Below, piece by piece: positions 1 through 9,893 of a stretch of 64,000 bases of DNA (position 1 is its first letter; each line of letters starts with the position of its first letter). Both the position numbers and the translations under genes were made by a program. The notes under the pieces were generated by a model. That model ran no database searches and was not told the DNA's origin. It saw only the letters and a list, made by a program, of their open reading frames with translations. The stretch is from assembly GCA_021531795.1 (NCBI GenBank), contig JADYUL010000006.1:1-64000 (forward strand). The letters are read 5' to 3'. This DNA comes from Lacrimispora saccharolytica. Lineage in GTDB: Bacteria; Bacillota; Clostridia; Lachnospirales; Lachnospiraceae.

Positions 1-2
1 AT

Positions 3-80
3 AGCCGAATGAGTAGAAGATTTTATAAGAAAATACGGCAATGGGACAATAAGCCACCGCCGTATTTGTCTACAGTCTGA
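3..80 (+). CDS. possible 3' end of a plus-strand gene (partial)
   Basis: The third plus frame is open from the window edge to a TGA at 78-80 and would encode about 25 residues rich in Arg, Lys and Pro. The stop is followed at once by a terminator hairpin in the same orientation, which is the main reason to think it is a real gene end. The product is not recognisable from so short a piece. Confidence 0.35.
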   Translation, partial: SRMSRRFYKKIRQWDNKPPPYLSTV

Positions 81-109
81 GAGTACCGGAGTATCCGGTA
101 CTCTTTTAT
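81..109 (+). terminator. rho-independent terminator
   Basis: A perfect 9-bp stem, GAGTACCGG at 81-89 and CCGGTACTC at 95-103, has a 5-nt loop and is followed by TTTTAT. The T-tract is on the plus strand, so it ends a plus-strand gene entering from the left. It also separates that gene from the converging addA. Confidence 0.8.
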
Positions 110-111
110 CA

Positions 112-3100
112 TTATAGTTTAAGAATCGTATCAAATTTAAATGAATAGATCAGTTTCTCGCTGACAGGCATATTGTTTATCCTTTGCAGGCTTTCTTCAT
201 AATAATCAAGCTGGGTATGATATCTCGATATCAGATCCTCCGGCTGCGCAACATTATCTGTCTTATAATCCAACAGAACGATTTTCCCATCTTCTATAAA
301 GAATAAGTCGATTATTCCCTGGATAAGCACATTCTCATTATCGGGAAAGCTGTCATTTAATCGTTTTGCAGCTATTCCGAGTACAAAGGGCTGTTCTCTG
401 TATAAGTTATTATTATATGCTGCACGCCTGATCCTTTTGCCGATATCGCTGTTTATAAACCTTATAATCTTACTCTTATCTACAAGAGAATACTCCTTAT
501 CACTAAGCTTTCCCTCAAAGATTCTTTGACTCATTTGGTCATCGAGCCACCTAATATCAACATCATCACAATCATCCGTTATCTTACGATAGTCTATCAA
601 CTCCATTATCCTGTGATATGCGCTTCCAACCTCAGCTCCCTTACCGTTTTCGAACTGAGGAATCATTCTACCGGTCTGCATATCCTCTCTTTCTACTTCC
701 GGCAGATGCATAGCTGCCATTTTTAATTCCGATACAGATGTCTTGGTAACCAGTCCTTCAAGTTCACTGTGAGCATATTCATGTCTGATATTATTGATAA
801 TATTCTTTTCTCTTACTGGAGAGTTCACAAGCAGCTTTAGTTCCCTCTCTGTATCCTCGAGTCTGAGAATATCATTCACTTCCTCTCCCATGATATTAAT
901 AAGCTTAACTTTCTTAAGTTCTATGCTGCCATTCCAGTCATCCTCAAGTCTGCATGACAGCAGAATATCCATGAATGAATTATAACCCTTCTTGCGGGCG
1001 AAGCTTATCGGACCTGCAGACTTAGAATTCACAATTTTTTCTTCGCCTGACACCGCTGTCATAATAAGTTTTTCTTTAGCTCTTGTCATAGCGACATAAA
1101 GAAGTCTGATCTCTTCAGATACAGTATCAATATTCAGTCTTCCGGCAATGAATTTCTTCCTGAAATCTTCATATCTGGCACGTGTATCACAATTAATATA
1201 ATTCATCCCGAGTCCATATCGGTTATGGAATATCACCTCAGCCTTTGAATCTGTCATATTGAAATTGTGTGCAAGGTTACCGAGAATACAAACCGGGAAT
1301 TCCAGACCCTTGCTTCCATGCATGGTCATTATCCTGACTACGTCCGCATTTTCGTCAAGTGTTACCACTTCGCCCTCATCCGTCTTATATTTTCTTATCT
1401 TCTCGATCATACGAATGAAATTGAACAGTCCTCTGAAACCGTCCTCCTCAAAGCCTGCCGCCTTTCCCAGCAATGCTCTGATATTTGCGCATCTCTGTTC
1501 CCCCATAGGGAGTGCCCCCATATAATTCATATAATCGCTGTCATAGATTATTTCCCTGATCAGCTCGTGAACCGGAGTGTATACGGATTTGTGGCAATAC
1601 TCCTTCAACTTTAGAAGAAAATGCTCACTTTTCTCCTTTACCCTGATCAGTTCTTCCTTCTTTAGACCAGTATGGTCAACCAGGAGTGCATCCATATCGC
1701 ATGTTATAAGTTGCGTCATGGCGCTATATAGCGAGGAACTGAAGCATCCCCTTAGAATCGCAATATCCTCATCACTCATATCTCCAAACAGAGAAGTCAG
1801 ACTTCCAAACATAGCAATATCATCATTAGGGTTATTTATTACCCTGAGATAATTGATAATAGTTGTTATCTCTTTGGTATCGAAATATCCCGTTTTAGAT
1901 GTTATAAAGCTGGGGATTCCCTGCTTGTCCAGTATGGTCTTCAGGGTAGAGTTAAGTGAACTATTCCGTAGCAACACAACAATATCCCTATATCTTATGC
2001 TTCTTTCAGCCTTCTTATCGCTCTCATACACCCTGTGGCTTCCCATTAATTCGTTGATCGTGGATGCAATCAGCATGCATTCCGCTTCAGCTTTATCAAT
2101 ACCTTCTGCTTCGCAATCTTCAACAGTAAGATATCTGAATTCTGTTTTATTATTAACCCCATTCTCGGGATAGTAATCTGCACCAAAATTTAGTCTTTGA
2201 GCCTCATCATACGTTACGTTACCGAATTGCTCATCCATTACCCGCTCAAATACGGCATTAACGCTGTCAATAACCTCCATTCTGCTTCTATAGTTGGTGG
2301 ATAGGTCTATTCTTCGTCTCTTGGCAGTAGCCTCTATGGAATACTCATTATACTTTTCCATGAAAAGCTCGGGATTGGCATTTCTGAACCTGTATATGCT
2401 CTGTTTGATATCTCCAACCATGAAGCGGTCAAATCTAAGCTCCTCTTCACCCGATATGGCTCCGATAAGTGCTTCCTGAATATAATTGGAATCCTGATAC
2501 TCATCTATCATTATTTCCTTATATACCGCTCTGTATTCCTTGGCAATTGAACTGGGAATATACCTGTTGCCCTCCTTATTTAGCAGAATCTGCAGTGCCA
2601 GATGCTCCATATCCGAGAAGGTAATAAGCCCACGTCTGCGTTTTTCCTCATTGAGTTTGTCAACGAAGCGCTCTGTTATTGAGATGAGACAATTAACACA
2701 TCTGTTATTTATTTCATAATGTTCAATCGTCTTCTCTATGTCAAAGTCAATCTCTGCCGAAATTTCATTTATCAGTTTCTTATACGAATCACGGATCTGC
2801 TTAAGTTTTTCAACATTTTCCTTATCGTCTGACTTTGTACTCGAAGCTCTTGAAAAACTCAGTTCACGAAGAACATTGATCTTATCCTCTATAGCAGATG
2901 CCGATAGGCACTTCTCCATAGATTCTATATCCTTAGCTATGGCATTGGCATATCCGATTATTCCACAGTCTATAGCATACATCTCTCCCCGGCGCGCCAG
3001 GTCAAGTGCTATGTCCAGCATACCCAGGCACTCGTCGACTGCCTCTATATACATGGGATCGTTCACAAACTCCTCCCTTGAAGCAACCGAATAGTCCTTG

Positions 3101-3687
3101 CGTCTATCCTCAAGATAGTCCATAACAAAAGGGGCATTCTCGGCGTTTTCATACAGACTGAAAATAACCGATTTAAGCAAATCAAGGTTAGCCTTACCGG
3201 AAAAGCGTCTGATCGTCTCATCCAGATATTCAATATCCCGATTGTTTAGCACCTCTTCTATTGTTTTGTCAAGCACATCTTCCTTTATCAATACGATCTC
3301 GCTCTCGAGTGCAGGTCTGAATCCCGGCTCCAGACCAATCTCAGCAAAATTGTTCTTAAGTATGCTAAGCGCAAAACTGTCTATAGTGGATATCTGTGCA
3401 TTATATATTAATAGCGACTGTTTTTTAAGATGTTCATTGCCCGGTTGTTTTATTATCTCTTCCCTAATCGCATTCGCAATCCTGTCCTTCATCTCTCCTG
3501 CAGCAGCAATGGTGAAGGTTAGAACCAAAATCTCATCAATGTTTACCGGATTATCTGTATCCATTATCCGACTGAGAATCCGGTGTACAAGTACTGTTGT
3601 TTTACCGGAGCCGGCTGCTGCAGACACTAAGAGATTGGCATCTCTTGATTCAATTACATATGTTTGTTTTTTGCTGAACTCAGGCAT
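112..3687 (-). CDS. addA: ATP-dependent helicase/nuclease subunit AddA
   Basis: AddA is the motor and one of two nucleases of AddAB, the Gram-positive counterpart of RecBCD, which resects double-strand breaks and loads RecA at Chi. The 1191-aa protein carries a UvrD-type helicase: Walker A SAAAGSGKT (residues 22-30), motif II DEYQDSN (395-401), GDIKQSIYRFRNA (425-437), then TMHGSKGLEFP and LLYVAMTRAKEKL. The C-terminal RecB-like nuclease has GSAYHRIME, GIIDLFF and catalytic DYKTD (1140-1144). Length is typical. The start lies 4 nt after the addB stop, and the GGGGGAG ribosome site sits inside the last addB codons, so the pair is translationally coupled. Confidence 0.97.
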   Translation of the reverse strand: MPEFSKKQTYVIESRDANLLVSAAAGSGKTTVLVHRILSRIMDTDNPVNIDEILVLTFTIAAAGEMKDRIANAIREEIIKQPGNEHLKKQSLLIYNAQISTIDSFALSILKNNFAEIGLEPGFRPALESEIVLIKEDVLDKTIEEVLNNRDIEYLDETIRRFSGKANLDLLKSVIFSLYENAENAPFVMDYLEDRRKDYSVASREEFVNDPMYIEAVDECLGMLDIALDLARRGEMYAIDCGIIGYANAIAKDIESMEKCLSASAIEDKINVLRELSFSRASSTKSDDKENVEKLKQIRDSYKKLINEISAEIDFDIEKTIEHYEINNRCVNCLISITERFVDKLNEEKRRRGLITFSDMEHLALQILLNKEGNRYIPSSIAKEYRAVYKEIMIDEYQDSNYIQEALIGAISGEEELRFDRFMVGDIKQSIYRFRNANPELFMEKYNEYSIEATAKRRRIDLSTNYRSRMEVIDSVNAVFERVMDEQFGNVTYDEAQRLNFGADYYPENGVNNKTEFRYLTVEDCEAEGIDKAEAECMLIASTINELMGSHRVYESDKKAERSIRYRDIVVLLRNSSLNSTLKTILDKQGIPSFITSKTGYFDTKEITTIINYLRVINNPNDDIAMFGSLTSLFGDMSDEDIAILRGCFSSSLYSAMTQLITCDMDALLVDHTGLKKEELIRVKEKSEHFLLKLKEYCHKSVYTPVHELIREIIYDSDYMNYMGALPMGEQRCANIRALLGKAAGFEEDGFRGLFNFIRMIEKIRKYKTDEGEVVTLDENADVVRIMTMHGSKGLEFPVCILGNLAHNFNMTDSKAEVIFHNRYGLGMNYINCDTRARYEDFRKKFIAGRLNIDTVSEEIRLLYVAMTRAKEKLIMTAVSGEEKIVNSKSAGPISFARKKGYNSFMDILLSCRLEDDWNGSIELKKVKLINIMGEEVNDILRLEDTERELKLLVNSPVREKNIINNIRHEYAHSELEGLVTKTSVSELKMAAMHLPEVEREDMQTGRMIPQFENGKGAEVGSAYHRIMELIDYRKITDDCDDVDIRWLDDQMSQRIFEGKLSDKEYSLVDKSKIIRFINSDIGKRIRRAAYNNNLYREQPFVLGIAAKRLNDSFPDNENVLIQGIIDLFFIEDGKIVLLDYKTDNVAQPEDLISRYHTQLDYYEESLQRINNMPVSEKLIYSFKFDTILKL

Positions 3688-3691
3688 CCGC

Positions 3692-6600
3692 TCACTCCCC
3701 CTTCTCTGAATCGGTAAAACCTTTGGATTCTCCTGCCTTTTCAGACATTTCTTCCCTGATCAGGTGCAGAATCTCTTCATCCGGTTTGCTCTTTACCTCT
3801 TCCTTAACGTATCCGGGAATATTGCTGTCAAACCCGCATATCCCCTTATAATCACAGTATGTGCAGGAATCCTGGCAATTCGAGGACGAGGTGTATACCT
3901 TTATAGGATTAATATCAATTCGTCCTTTAATAATATCATCCGTTATTGACAATATCTTCTCTTCTGCATAAGAACAGAGCAGCTCCAGGTCACTCCTGTC
4001 AATCACCTGTGAACTCGAATAGAAGCCTCCGTCCTTTTTACGCTTCACTCTGATCACATCCGAGTCGGCATTCTCACTCGTATCAAGCCCCCGTAAGACA
4101 GTATCATCCGAATTGATCAGTCCTCTTCCCCTAAGTTCTCTTAATACCTGTCTCTCTATCTCTTCATTACTTGTCCTGGAATCGGCCGAAACAACAGGGT
4201 CAGCCATATGATAATACAGCATCGCTGCAGGTATGGCATTTATACCGGGATTACCTTCCGCAACACTCTTTACTGCCTCCGATAGATAAACAACCAGCTG
4301 TAGCTGTGTGCCCTTGTAGAAATTCATAAGTGAGAAATCCCTGTTTCCCGACTTATAATCTACTACCTTTATAAGTATTCCGTCCTCCGTCCCGGCAGTA
4401 TCCACTCTGTCTATTCTTCCTGTAAGGTTAACCTCAACACCGTTATTTGATTCGGCATCAATATCATGTAAACTTAAAGTACGATTAAATTTATACTCAT
4501 ATTTTGCCGGTTCGAAAGTGCTCTCCCTAAGCTGCTTGCTAAGCGTCATTACCGTCCTCAGCATAATTTCCTGCATCTGCTTCGTAATATATCGGTTGGT
4601 GCTGTTCTCAAAAAGCATGGCATCTACATACTGTGTCGCCTGCGTCTCTATTGCAATTGCTATAAGCTCCCTGGCACATTCCTCATCAAAGTTTCTCCAG
4701 TTGAGCCCCCTCTCTTTGAGAAGCTTAATAAATATTTCAAGAATACCATGATATATCGAGCCCATATCACTTGTCTTCAGACCATATTCCTCCTTACTCT
4801 GAAGCTTAAGCATGTATTTAAGATAATACGAATAGGCGCACTTGGCATAGGTCTCAATCCTGCTTACAGAGGTATATATCTTTGCTCCGTTTAACAGCAT
4901 GGCTATTCTTTTGTCAAGCTGTTTGGCCGTATATTTTGAGCAAGCCCTTTCAACAAGCCTTTCTGCATAATTCTTATCATCAACAAGCATTGAAGCAAGC
5001 TCTGCAAGAAGATTCTTTTCCTCCTCAGAAAGGCATTTATCAGCTCCCTTCCTTGCAAGCATTCTAAGCTTTGTTTGAGCTTCCCTCTTTGAGCAGATTT
5101 TTTTTTCATATCCGTAGACCTTCTCAGAGGCAGGAATTGAATTAAGAATTCTTCCTATCTCCCCTATCACATACGAAGGGCGCATAGCCTTAGTATCATT
5201 ATCCATTGATGAATAGGAAATATATATCTCATCACAGGGTTTTGTAAGATTAGAATACAGATAGAATCTTCCGATATACATCTGTTCTCTGGGTGACGGC
5301 GCCAATTCCCTGTCACTGCCTGTCAGGAACTCTCTGTCGGTATCAGAAATAATGCCTCCGGAACCTCCCGACTTCGGTACCCAGCCGTCATTCATACCGA
5401 TAAAGAACAGTATCTTTACCTGATTAAGTCTTGTTCTCTCCATATCACCAACAATCACTCTGTCGACAGTACCGGGGATTATACCTACTTCAAGCTCACC
5501 AAAGCCGGAGTCAAGAATTCTGTAATACTCTTCAAGTGTAATAATTTCATCTCCGATCAGATTCCTTATCTGTTCAAAAATAGCAACTGTTTTTTCATAT
5601 ATCTGTGAGTATTCCTTTTCTCTCTCATAATCTCCTGCAGCATTGAAGCTGCTTGCCATCTCCGCCAGCTTCTCTTCTGCATGATTACGCTCAAGATACC
5701 TGCTAAGAATCGAAGTTATCTCGCTTGCGCTTCTCTCCCTGTTTCCGGTAAGGCCTCCCTCAATCAGATCAAGGTTTGCACTAAGCAGGCGATTACGAAG
5801 GTCATTAACATACTCCAAGGCTTTTATTCCCTCATCAGGTTCCATCTCCCTAATAGCTCTTGTCTTCTTAGAAAAGGTCTTATTATATGAATAATAGCCC
5901 CTGATACCACACTGATATATATAATCATCGAATATATTGCCCTCTTCCCCATTCAGGGGCGAAAAACCGCATTTAATATACTGCAATACAGACTCGTAGG
6001 TGAAGTCTCTGATATACATATTCAGCGTAGCTTTAATGAATTCCACGAAGGGATTCATAACAATTTCTTTGGTTTTATCTATATATACCGGAATATCATA
6101 TTCTTTAAACGTTTCCTTAATATCATTCTCGTATTCGGCAAGATTACCCGTTATTACCGCAATATCTCTGTATGCATACCTTTTAGTTAAATTACGTATG
6201 TTATGCGCCAGAAGTTTAACTTCCGCTGCGGGAAATGCGCACCTATCCACATATACATGGTTTACCTCTCCCGGGTATACCTTTGCTTTATCAACAAACA
6301 GATTTGCGGCAATTGCCCCAAGCTCCGGTGCAAAATTAAATCTATACTGTTCTTTTAACTCCGTTATACCTTCTATTTCAACATCATTCTCATCGCAGAG
6401 TCTGATAAGTCTCATCAGGGTTGTCCTTGTCAGCATAAACCTGTCGGTATTATCCTTGACTTTCTCAGTCAAATTGGCATCTTCCAGACAGAGGGTGATA
6501 ACGATCGTTTCGCAACACTTTAACAGCGCAAGTATAACCTTGTTCTGAATTGGAGTAAATCCGGTAAACCCATCAAATATAACCACCGAATCCGACATAA

Positions 6601-7183
6601 GTTCTGACTTGTATATCTCTCCCGCAAGTACATCCATAAGTCCCTCGGTAGTAATGTATTTACCGTCTATATATTCAAGAAAGCGACTGTAAATTACACC
6701 CAGATCATTAAGCTTACGTGCAAGAGTCTTCCTGTTTGAAGCGGATGCATAGTTTGCCAATTCTGCGACATTTTCCACATCGACACCGTATTGCATAAAC
6801 TCCGAAACAGCAGACTTTATCTCATGAATAAATCCGGGCTTATTAAGTTTGCCTGCCAGATAAGGGATATCCTGTTCAACAGCCTTGGCACAGGTTCTTA
6901 ATATGAGATTCTTACCCGTATCATCCATAACGGGTATTCTTCCACCGCCAGTCTCTCCGAATATTCTGTAGGCAAGTCTCTGGAAGCTTAACACCTCAAT
7001 ATTCATAATGCCCTTTCCGGGGGACATATTAACAAGATCGGCCTGTGTCTGCATTGTGAACTGGTCCGGGACAATAATAAACACCCTTGTATTGAGATTA
7101 TCCCCGGCGATGCGTATCGCCTGTTCAAATACGTATTTACTTTTTCCCGATCCACTCGGGCCCGTAACAAATCTAAGTGCCAT
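3692..7183 (-). CDS. addB: ATP-dependent nuclease subunit AddB
   Basis: Second subunit of the AddAB recombination nuclease. At 1163 aa it begins with a Walker A motif, TGPSGSGKS (7-15), and ends with a RecB-family nuclease (VVDYKSG). An iron-sulphur cluster ties the nuclease together: one Cys lies in the segment AKCAYSYY and three (C1107, C1110, C1116, pattern CxxCx5C) near the C-terminus, as in Bacillus AddB. The start has AAGGAG about 6 nt upstream. It follows a Cys-rich DUF6062 gene, with a hairpin in the 43-nt gap that may lower read-through. Confidence 0.96.
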   Translation of the reverse strand: MALRFVTGPSGSGKSKYVFEQAIRIAGDNLNTRVFIIVPDQFTMQTQADLVNMSPGKGIMNIEVLSFQRLAYRIFGETGGGRIPVMDDTGKNLILRTCAKAVEQDIPYLAGKLNKPGFIHEIKSAVSEFMQYGVDVENVAELANYASASNRKTLARKLNDLGVIYSRFLEYIDGKYITTEGLMDVLAGEIYKSELMSDSVVIFDGFTGFTPIQNKVILALLKCCETIVITLCLEDANLTEKVKDNTDRFMLTRTTLMRLIRLCDENDVEIEGITELKEQYRFNFAPELGAIAANLFVDKAKVYPGEVNHVYVDRCAFPAAEVKLLAHNIRNLTKRYAYRDIAVITGNLAEYENDIKETFKEYDIPVYIDKTKEIVMNPFVEFIKATLNMYIRDFTYESVLQYIKCGFSPLNGEEGNIFDDYIYQCGIRGYYSYNKTFSKKTRAIREMEPDEGIKALEYVNDLRNRLLSANLDLIEGGLTGNRERSASEITSILSRYLERNHAEEKLAEMASSFNAAGDYEREKEYSQIYEKTVAIFEQIRNLIGDEIITLEEYYRILDSGFGELEVGIIPGTVDRVIVGDMERTRLNQVKILFFIGMNDGWVPKSGGSGGIISDTDREFLTGSDRELAPSPREQMYIGRFYLYSNLTKPCDEIYISYSSMDNDTKAMRPSYVIGEIGRILNSIPASEKVYGYEKKICSKREAQTKLRMLARKGADKCLSEEEKNLLAELASMLVDDKNYAERLVERACSKYTAKQLDKRIAMLLNGAKIYTSVSRIETYAKCAYSYYLKYMLKLQSKEEYGLKTSDMGSIYHGILEIFIKLLKERGLNWRNFDEECARELIAIAIETQATQYVDAMLFENSTNRYITKQMQEIMLRTVMTLSKQLRESTFEPAKYEYKFNRTLSLHDIDAESNNGVEVNLTGRIDRVDTAGTEDGILIKVVDYKSGNRDFSLMNFYKGTQLQLVVYLSEAVKSVAEGNPGINAIPAAMLYYHMADPVVSADSRTSNEEIERQVLRELRGRGLINSDDTVLRGLDTSENADSDVIRVKRKKDGGFYSSSQVIDRSDLELLCSYAEEKILSITDDIIKGRIDINPIKVYTSSSNCQDSCTYCDYKGICGFDSNIPGYVKEEVKSKPDEEILHLIREEMSEKAGESKGFTDSEKGE

Positions 7184-7201
7184 TATCTTCTCCTTAAATT
7201 A

Positions 7202-7231
7202 AATAATAGGAGTTATTAAACTCCTATTATT
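7202..7231 (-). terminator. intercistronic hairpin between the DUF6062 gene and addB
   Basis: A 13-bp perfect stem (7202-7214 with 7219-7231) and a 4-nt loop overlap the stop codon of the upstream gene. On the minus strand it is followed by TTTAATTTAAGGAG, a broken T-tract running into the addB ribosome site. It may act as a partial terminator or an mRNA stability hairpin, so addBA may be only partly cotranscribed with the genes above. Confidence 0.5.
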
Positions 7232-8000
7232 TCTTTGCCCTATATTCAGGATCTGCAGGATATCCGCCTTTAAGCTTCTGCATAGCGCGCTGCAGAGCGT
7301 CCTTACTATCCTTCCAGTCAGCATCCCTATTCTGATAATCAAACTTCTCTATCAGCCATGATACATCTCCATACAATTTGGCTAGCTGTTCTTTCATAAG
7401 GGGAATGAAGGCATTCGCAAACTCCTGTTGTTTATTCTCCGGAATACATCGACCTGCATAGTCAAGAAGGTCGCTGAAATGCGGCAGGCAAAAACACTTG
7501 CTATTCCTTACTCTCTCCGCAAACTCCAAATCCTTATCATACATCTCAAAGAAGGTCCTTAAGTATCTGTCATAGTGAGCACTGAATTCGTCGCATATAT
7601 AGCAGCTCCTGCTACGCTTATTCACCCATTCCGTGATGGAATTTGTCTTAGCAGACTCTTCTCTGCCCTTCTTACTTATAATCGCCTTAAAGCCATTAGG
7701 TGTTGTCTTATACGCATTAAAGCTTTTATTTGCTTCTTCTATGGTATGCTGAAGATATGTCTTCATAATCCAGGCATTACCAAGCGTATTGCCATATTGA
7801 AACATCTTCCGATAATGGTCACGGCAGAAGCCCGCCTTATCGGTAGCATCCCTTACATCACTCTCCATATATGTAGAGCCGGAACCCAGAACAAAATCCA
7901 TCATATCCTGCTCAATTTTTCTCTCTATATAGCAAAAGGGACATTCGTCCCCTGCATTTACCGCATCATTAATCGGTATATTATATAATTTTTCCTTCAT
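7227..8000 (-). CDS. DUF6062 family Cys-rich protein
   Basis: The function is not known; the sequence resembles the DUF6062 family of Clostridia. The 257-aa soluble protein shows an internal duplication of a metal-site-like pattern: C20-x2-C23 then C59-x2-H62, and C133-x2-C136 then C171-x2-H174, with about 35 residues between the halves of each. This suggests two zinc or iron sites, which is inference. The start codon overlaps the upstream diguanylate cyclase stop by one base (TGATG), so the two are coupled. Its place between a c-di-GMP synthase and addBA does not explain its role. Confidence 0.8.
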   Translation of the reverse strand: MKEKLYNIPINDAVNAGDECPFCYIERKIEQDMMDFVLGSGSTYMESDVRDATDKAGFCRDHYRKMFQYGNTLGNAWIMKTYLQHTIEEANKSFNAYKTTPNGFKAIISKKGREESAKTNSITEWVNKRSRSCYICDEFSAHYDRYLRTFFEMYDKDLEFAERVRNSKCFCLPHFSDLLDYAGRCIPENKQQEFANAFIPLMKEQLAKLYGDVSWLIEKFDYQNRDADWKDSKDALQRAMQKLKGGYPADPEYRAKK

Positions 8001-9709
8001 CAGTTTCTCTTATTCCTAACCTCTTCTCCAAGCTCCTTGTGCATACGAACCTTATTGGCATACATCATATCGTCTGCATCCTTGAACAGTCTGTCATAGA
8101 TATCCACATCGCCCTTATGGAACTTCTTTGTTGCATATCCTACAGCTGTTGATATCTTATACTGACTGTTAAGATTATAGGTATCAATATTATGTTTCAG
8201 TTTTTCAACCAGGTTGAGTGCCATATCGGCATGACCGACAACGATGGCTGCAAATTCATCTCCGCCAAGTCTGTATATGGAACCATATCTTTCAAAGGTC
8301 TTCTTAAGGCACTGACTCAGGCCCATAAGCAGCTGATCTCCGGCTTTATGTCCAAATTTATCATTGGTAACCTTAAGGAAATTAAGGTCGAACATATATA
8401 GGATTACAGTCTTTCCGTCAGCAGCAGTATTATTCTCGAGATTATCGAAGAAGCCCTCAAAGCTTGCCCTGTTCTCAAGACCCGTAAGTGAATCGGCAAA
8501 AGCCATAGTCTTGTATGTAAATACATCATTCTCATCTTCCATAACCACCATGAGTCTGCGTCCTATGGTAGCCAGCATGAACGAGGCATTTATTGTAAGC
8601 CCAAATCCCATAATCGCAAGGAGATAAGTCTCAGATAGCGAATCATGCTTAAGCATAAATCCGATACCGACAAACAGAAAAAGAACAATAAGTCCTGTAG
8701 TAATAATCCTGCAATCCAGATCCCTTCTGAAATTGCTCATTGCAAAAAGGAATACCAGAACAACAACAACAGTTGTATACGCCTTGGTCATCCAAAGTGT
8801 ATCCATCGGATCTGCAAAGCCGACAAAGAACAAGATCACATTGAAGATTGGAATAAGCCAGCCAAAGGTCTTGAACCACTCGAGGCTCTTCTTACCGGAA
8901 GGCAGTACCCTCTCCATGAATCCGCAGAATGCTATCGGTATAATAGACATAAAGGTATATCTCATCAATGCACAGGCTTCACTTGCATTGGTAACAAACT
9001 GCGGCAGATCCGACGCAAAGAACATCCAACATGCAACAGCCAGGCAGAACAATGCAAAATAGCCCATATTACGGATATCACCCTTCGAAGAACTAGCCTT
9101 AAGATATATCCACATCGCAGAAGCAATGAGGAATAGTGTCATAAGAATAAGTATAAGAACAAGCTCTAACAGATTGCTGGTAAGAACATATCTTGTAAGA
9201 GCGATTTCTGTTCCGTACATCGGAGCCATATAATTGACTTCCATGGAATAGTACGGCGTATACTCTATCATTATATCTTCGCCGGCCATAGTTGCATTCA
9301 ACGGAACCATCATACGGATATTACCGACCAGCTTGCCATTGTCAAGCTGCTTGTTGACACCGAACTCACCGATGATCTCATCATTATGATATACTCTGGT
9401 CTTACCAAAGTAAGTATTTATCATAAGAAATGTATCATGAGCAACATTACCGGGAACCGTGTCATAGAAATAATACGAGATACCCTTAGAAGCCTTAAAA
9501 GAATAAGGAGAGCTTACCTCACCCTGGCCCTTTGTTCTCATGGAACCGTGAAGTATAACACTGCCATCAGTCTGAAGCTTAATCTTTTCACTTGATGAGA
9601 AATTAAAGGCATAAACTGCGAGAACAAGCATCAGAACCAAGAGTACCTTGCTCAGTACTCTTGAAGTATATTTCAATTCCTCTCTGTTCTTGAAATCAAC
9701 CTTTGCCAT
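8000..9709 (-). CDS. membrane diguanylate cyclase (7TMR-DISM-like plus GGDEF)
   Basis: Probable synthase of c-di-GMP. One N-terminal membrane helix is followed by an extracellular beta-rich domain of about 140 residues, then a block of about seven hydrophobic helices as in 7TMR-DISM receptors, then a C-terminal GGDEF domain with DSLTGLENR and an intact GGDEF (482-486 of 569). The RxxD inhibitory site expected five residues before GGDEF is absent, so product inhibition through that site is unlikely. The ATG at 9709 is chosen because GAGG lies about 5 nt upstream; an in-frame ATG at 9727 has no ribosome site. Confidence 0.9.
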   Translation of the reverse strand: MAKVDFKNREELKYTSRVLSKVLLVLMLVLAVYAFNFSSSEKIKLQTDGSVILHGSMRTKGQGEVSSPYSFKASKGISYYFYDTVPGNVAHDTFLMINTYFGKTRVYHNDEIIGEFGVNKQLDNGKLVGNIRMMVPLNATMAGEDIMIEYTPYYSMEVNYMAPMYGTEIALTRYVLTSNLLELVLILILMTLFLIASAMWIYLKASSSKGDIRNMGYFALFCLAVACWMFFASDLPQFVTNASEACALMRYTFMSIIPIAFCGFMERVLPSGKKSLEWFKTFGWLIPIFNVILFFVGFADPMDTLWMTKAYTTVVVVLVFLFAMSNFRRDLDCRIITTGLIVLFLFVGIGFMLKHDSLSETYLLAIMGFGLTINASFMLATIGRRLMVVMEDENDVFTYKTMAFADSLTGLENRASFEGFFDNLENNTAADGKTVILYMFDLNFLKVTNDKFGHKAGDQLLMGLSQCLKKTFERYGSIYRLGGDEFAAIVVGHADMALNLVEKLKHNIDTYNLNSQYKISTAVGYATKKFHKGDVDIYDRLFKDADDMMYANKVRMHKELGEEVRNKRN

Positions 9710-9786
9710 GCTTTCCTCACTTAACATACCAAAGACATATGCTCACAAAATCGCCTCGCTTTTTTGTGGTACTTTGGTACTACTAA

Positions 9787-9814
9787 ATTATAGCACATAT
9801 TTTTCCATATACAA
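9787..9814 (-). promoter_or_regulatory. sigma-A-like promoter for the GGDEF operon
   Basis: On the minus strand TTGTAT (9809-9814) and TATAAT (9787-9792) are separated by 16 nt in an AT-rich intergenic region. A paired GGTAC motif (TGGTAC-TTTGGTAC, about 9771-9784) lies just downstream of the -10 and could be an operator. Confidence 0.55.
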
Positions 9815-9893
9815 CAAAATTTTACCATATTTTTGCTTATAATGGCACTGTTTTTTGTATATTATGTACCAATTATATGCGTCCAATCTTAAA

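Noticed and set aside
31-67. Hairpin AAATACGGC/GCCGTATTT with a 19-nt loop, considered as a riboswitch or small RNA
   Set aside because: It lies in an open plus-strand frame that ends right before a terminator, and I could not match any riboswitch core.
9207-9222. A lone TACATCGGAG half-site at about 9212 as another array element
   Set aside because: It lies in the diguanylate cyclase coding region, has no inverted partner at 40 nt and is expected by chance.
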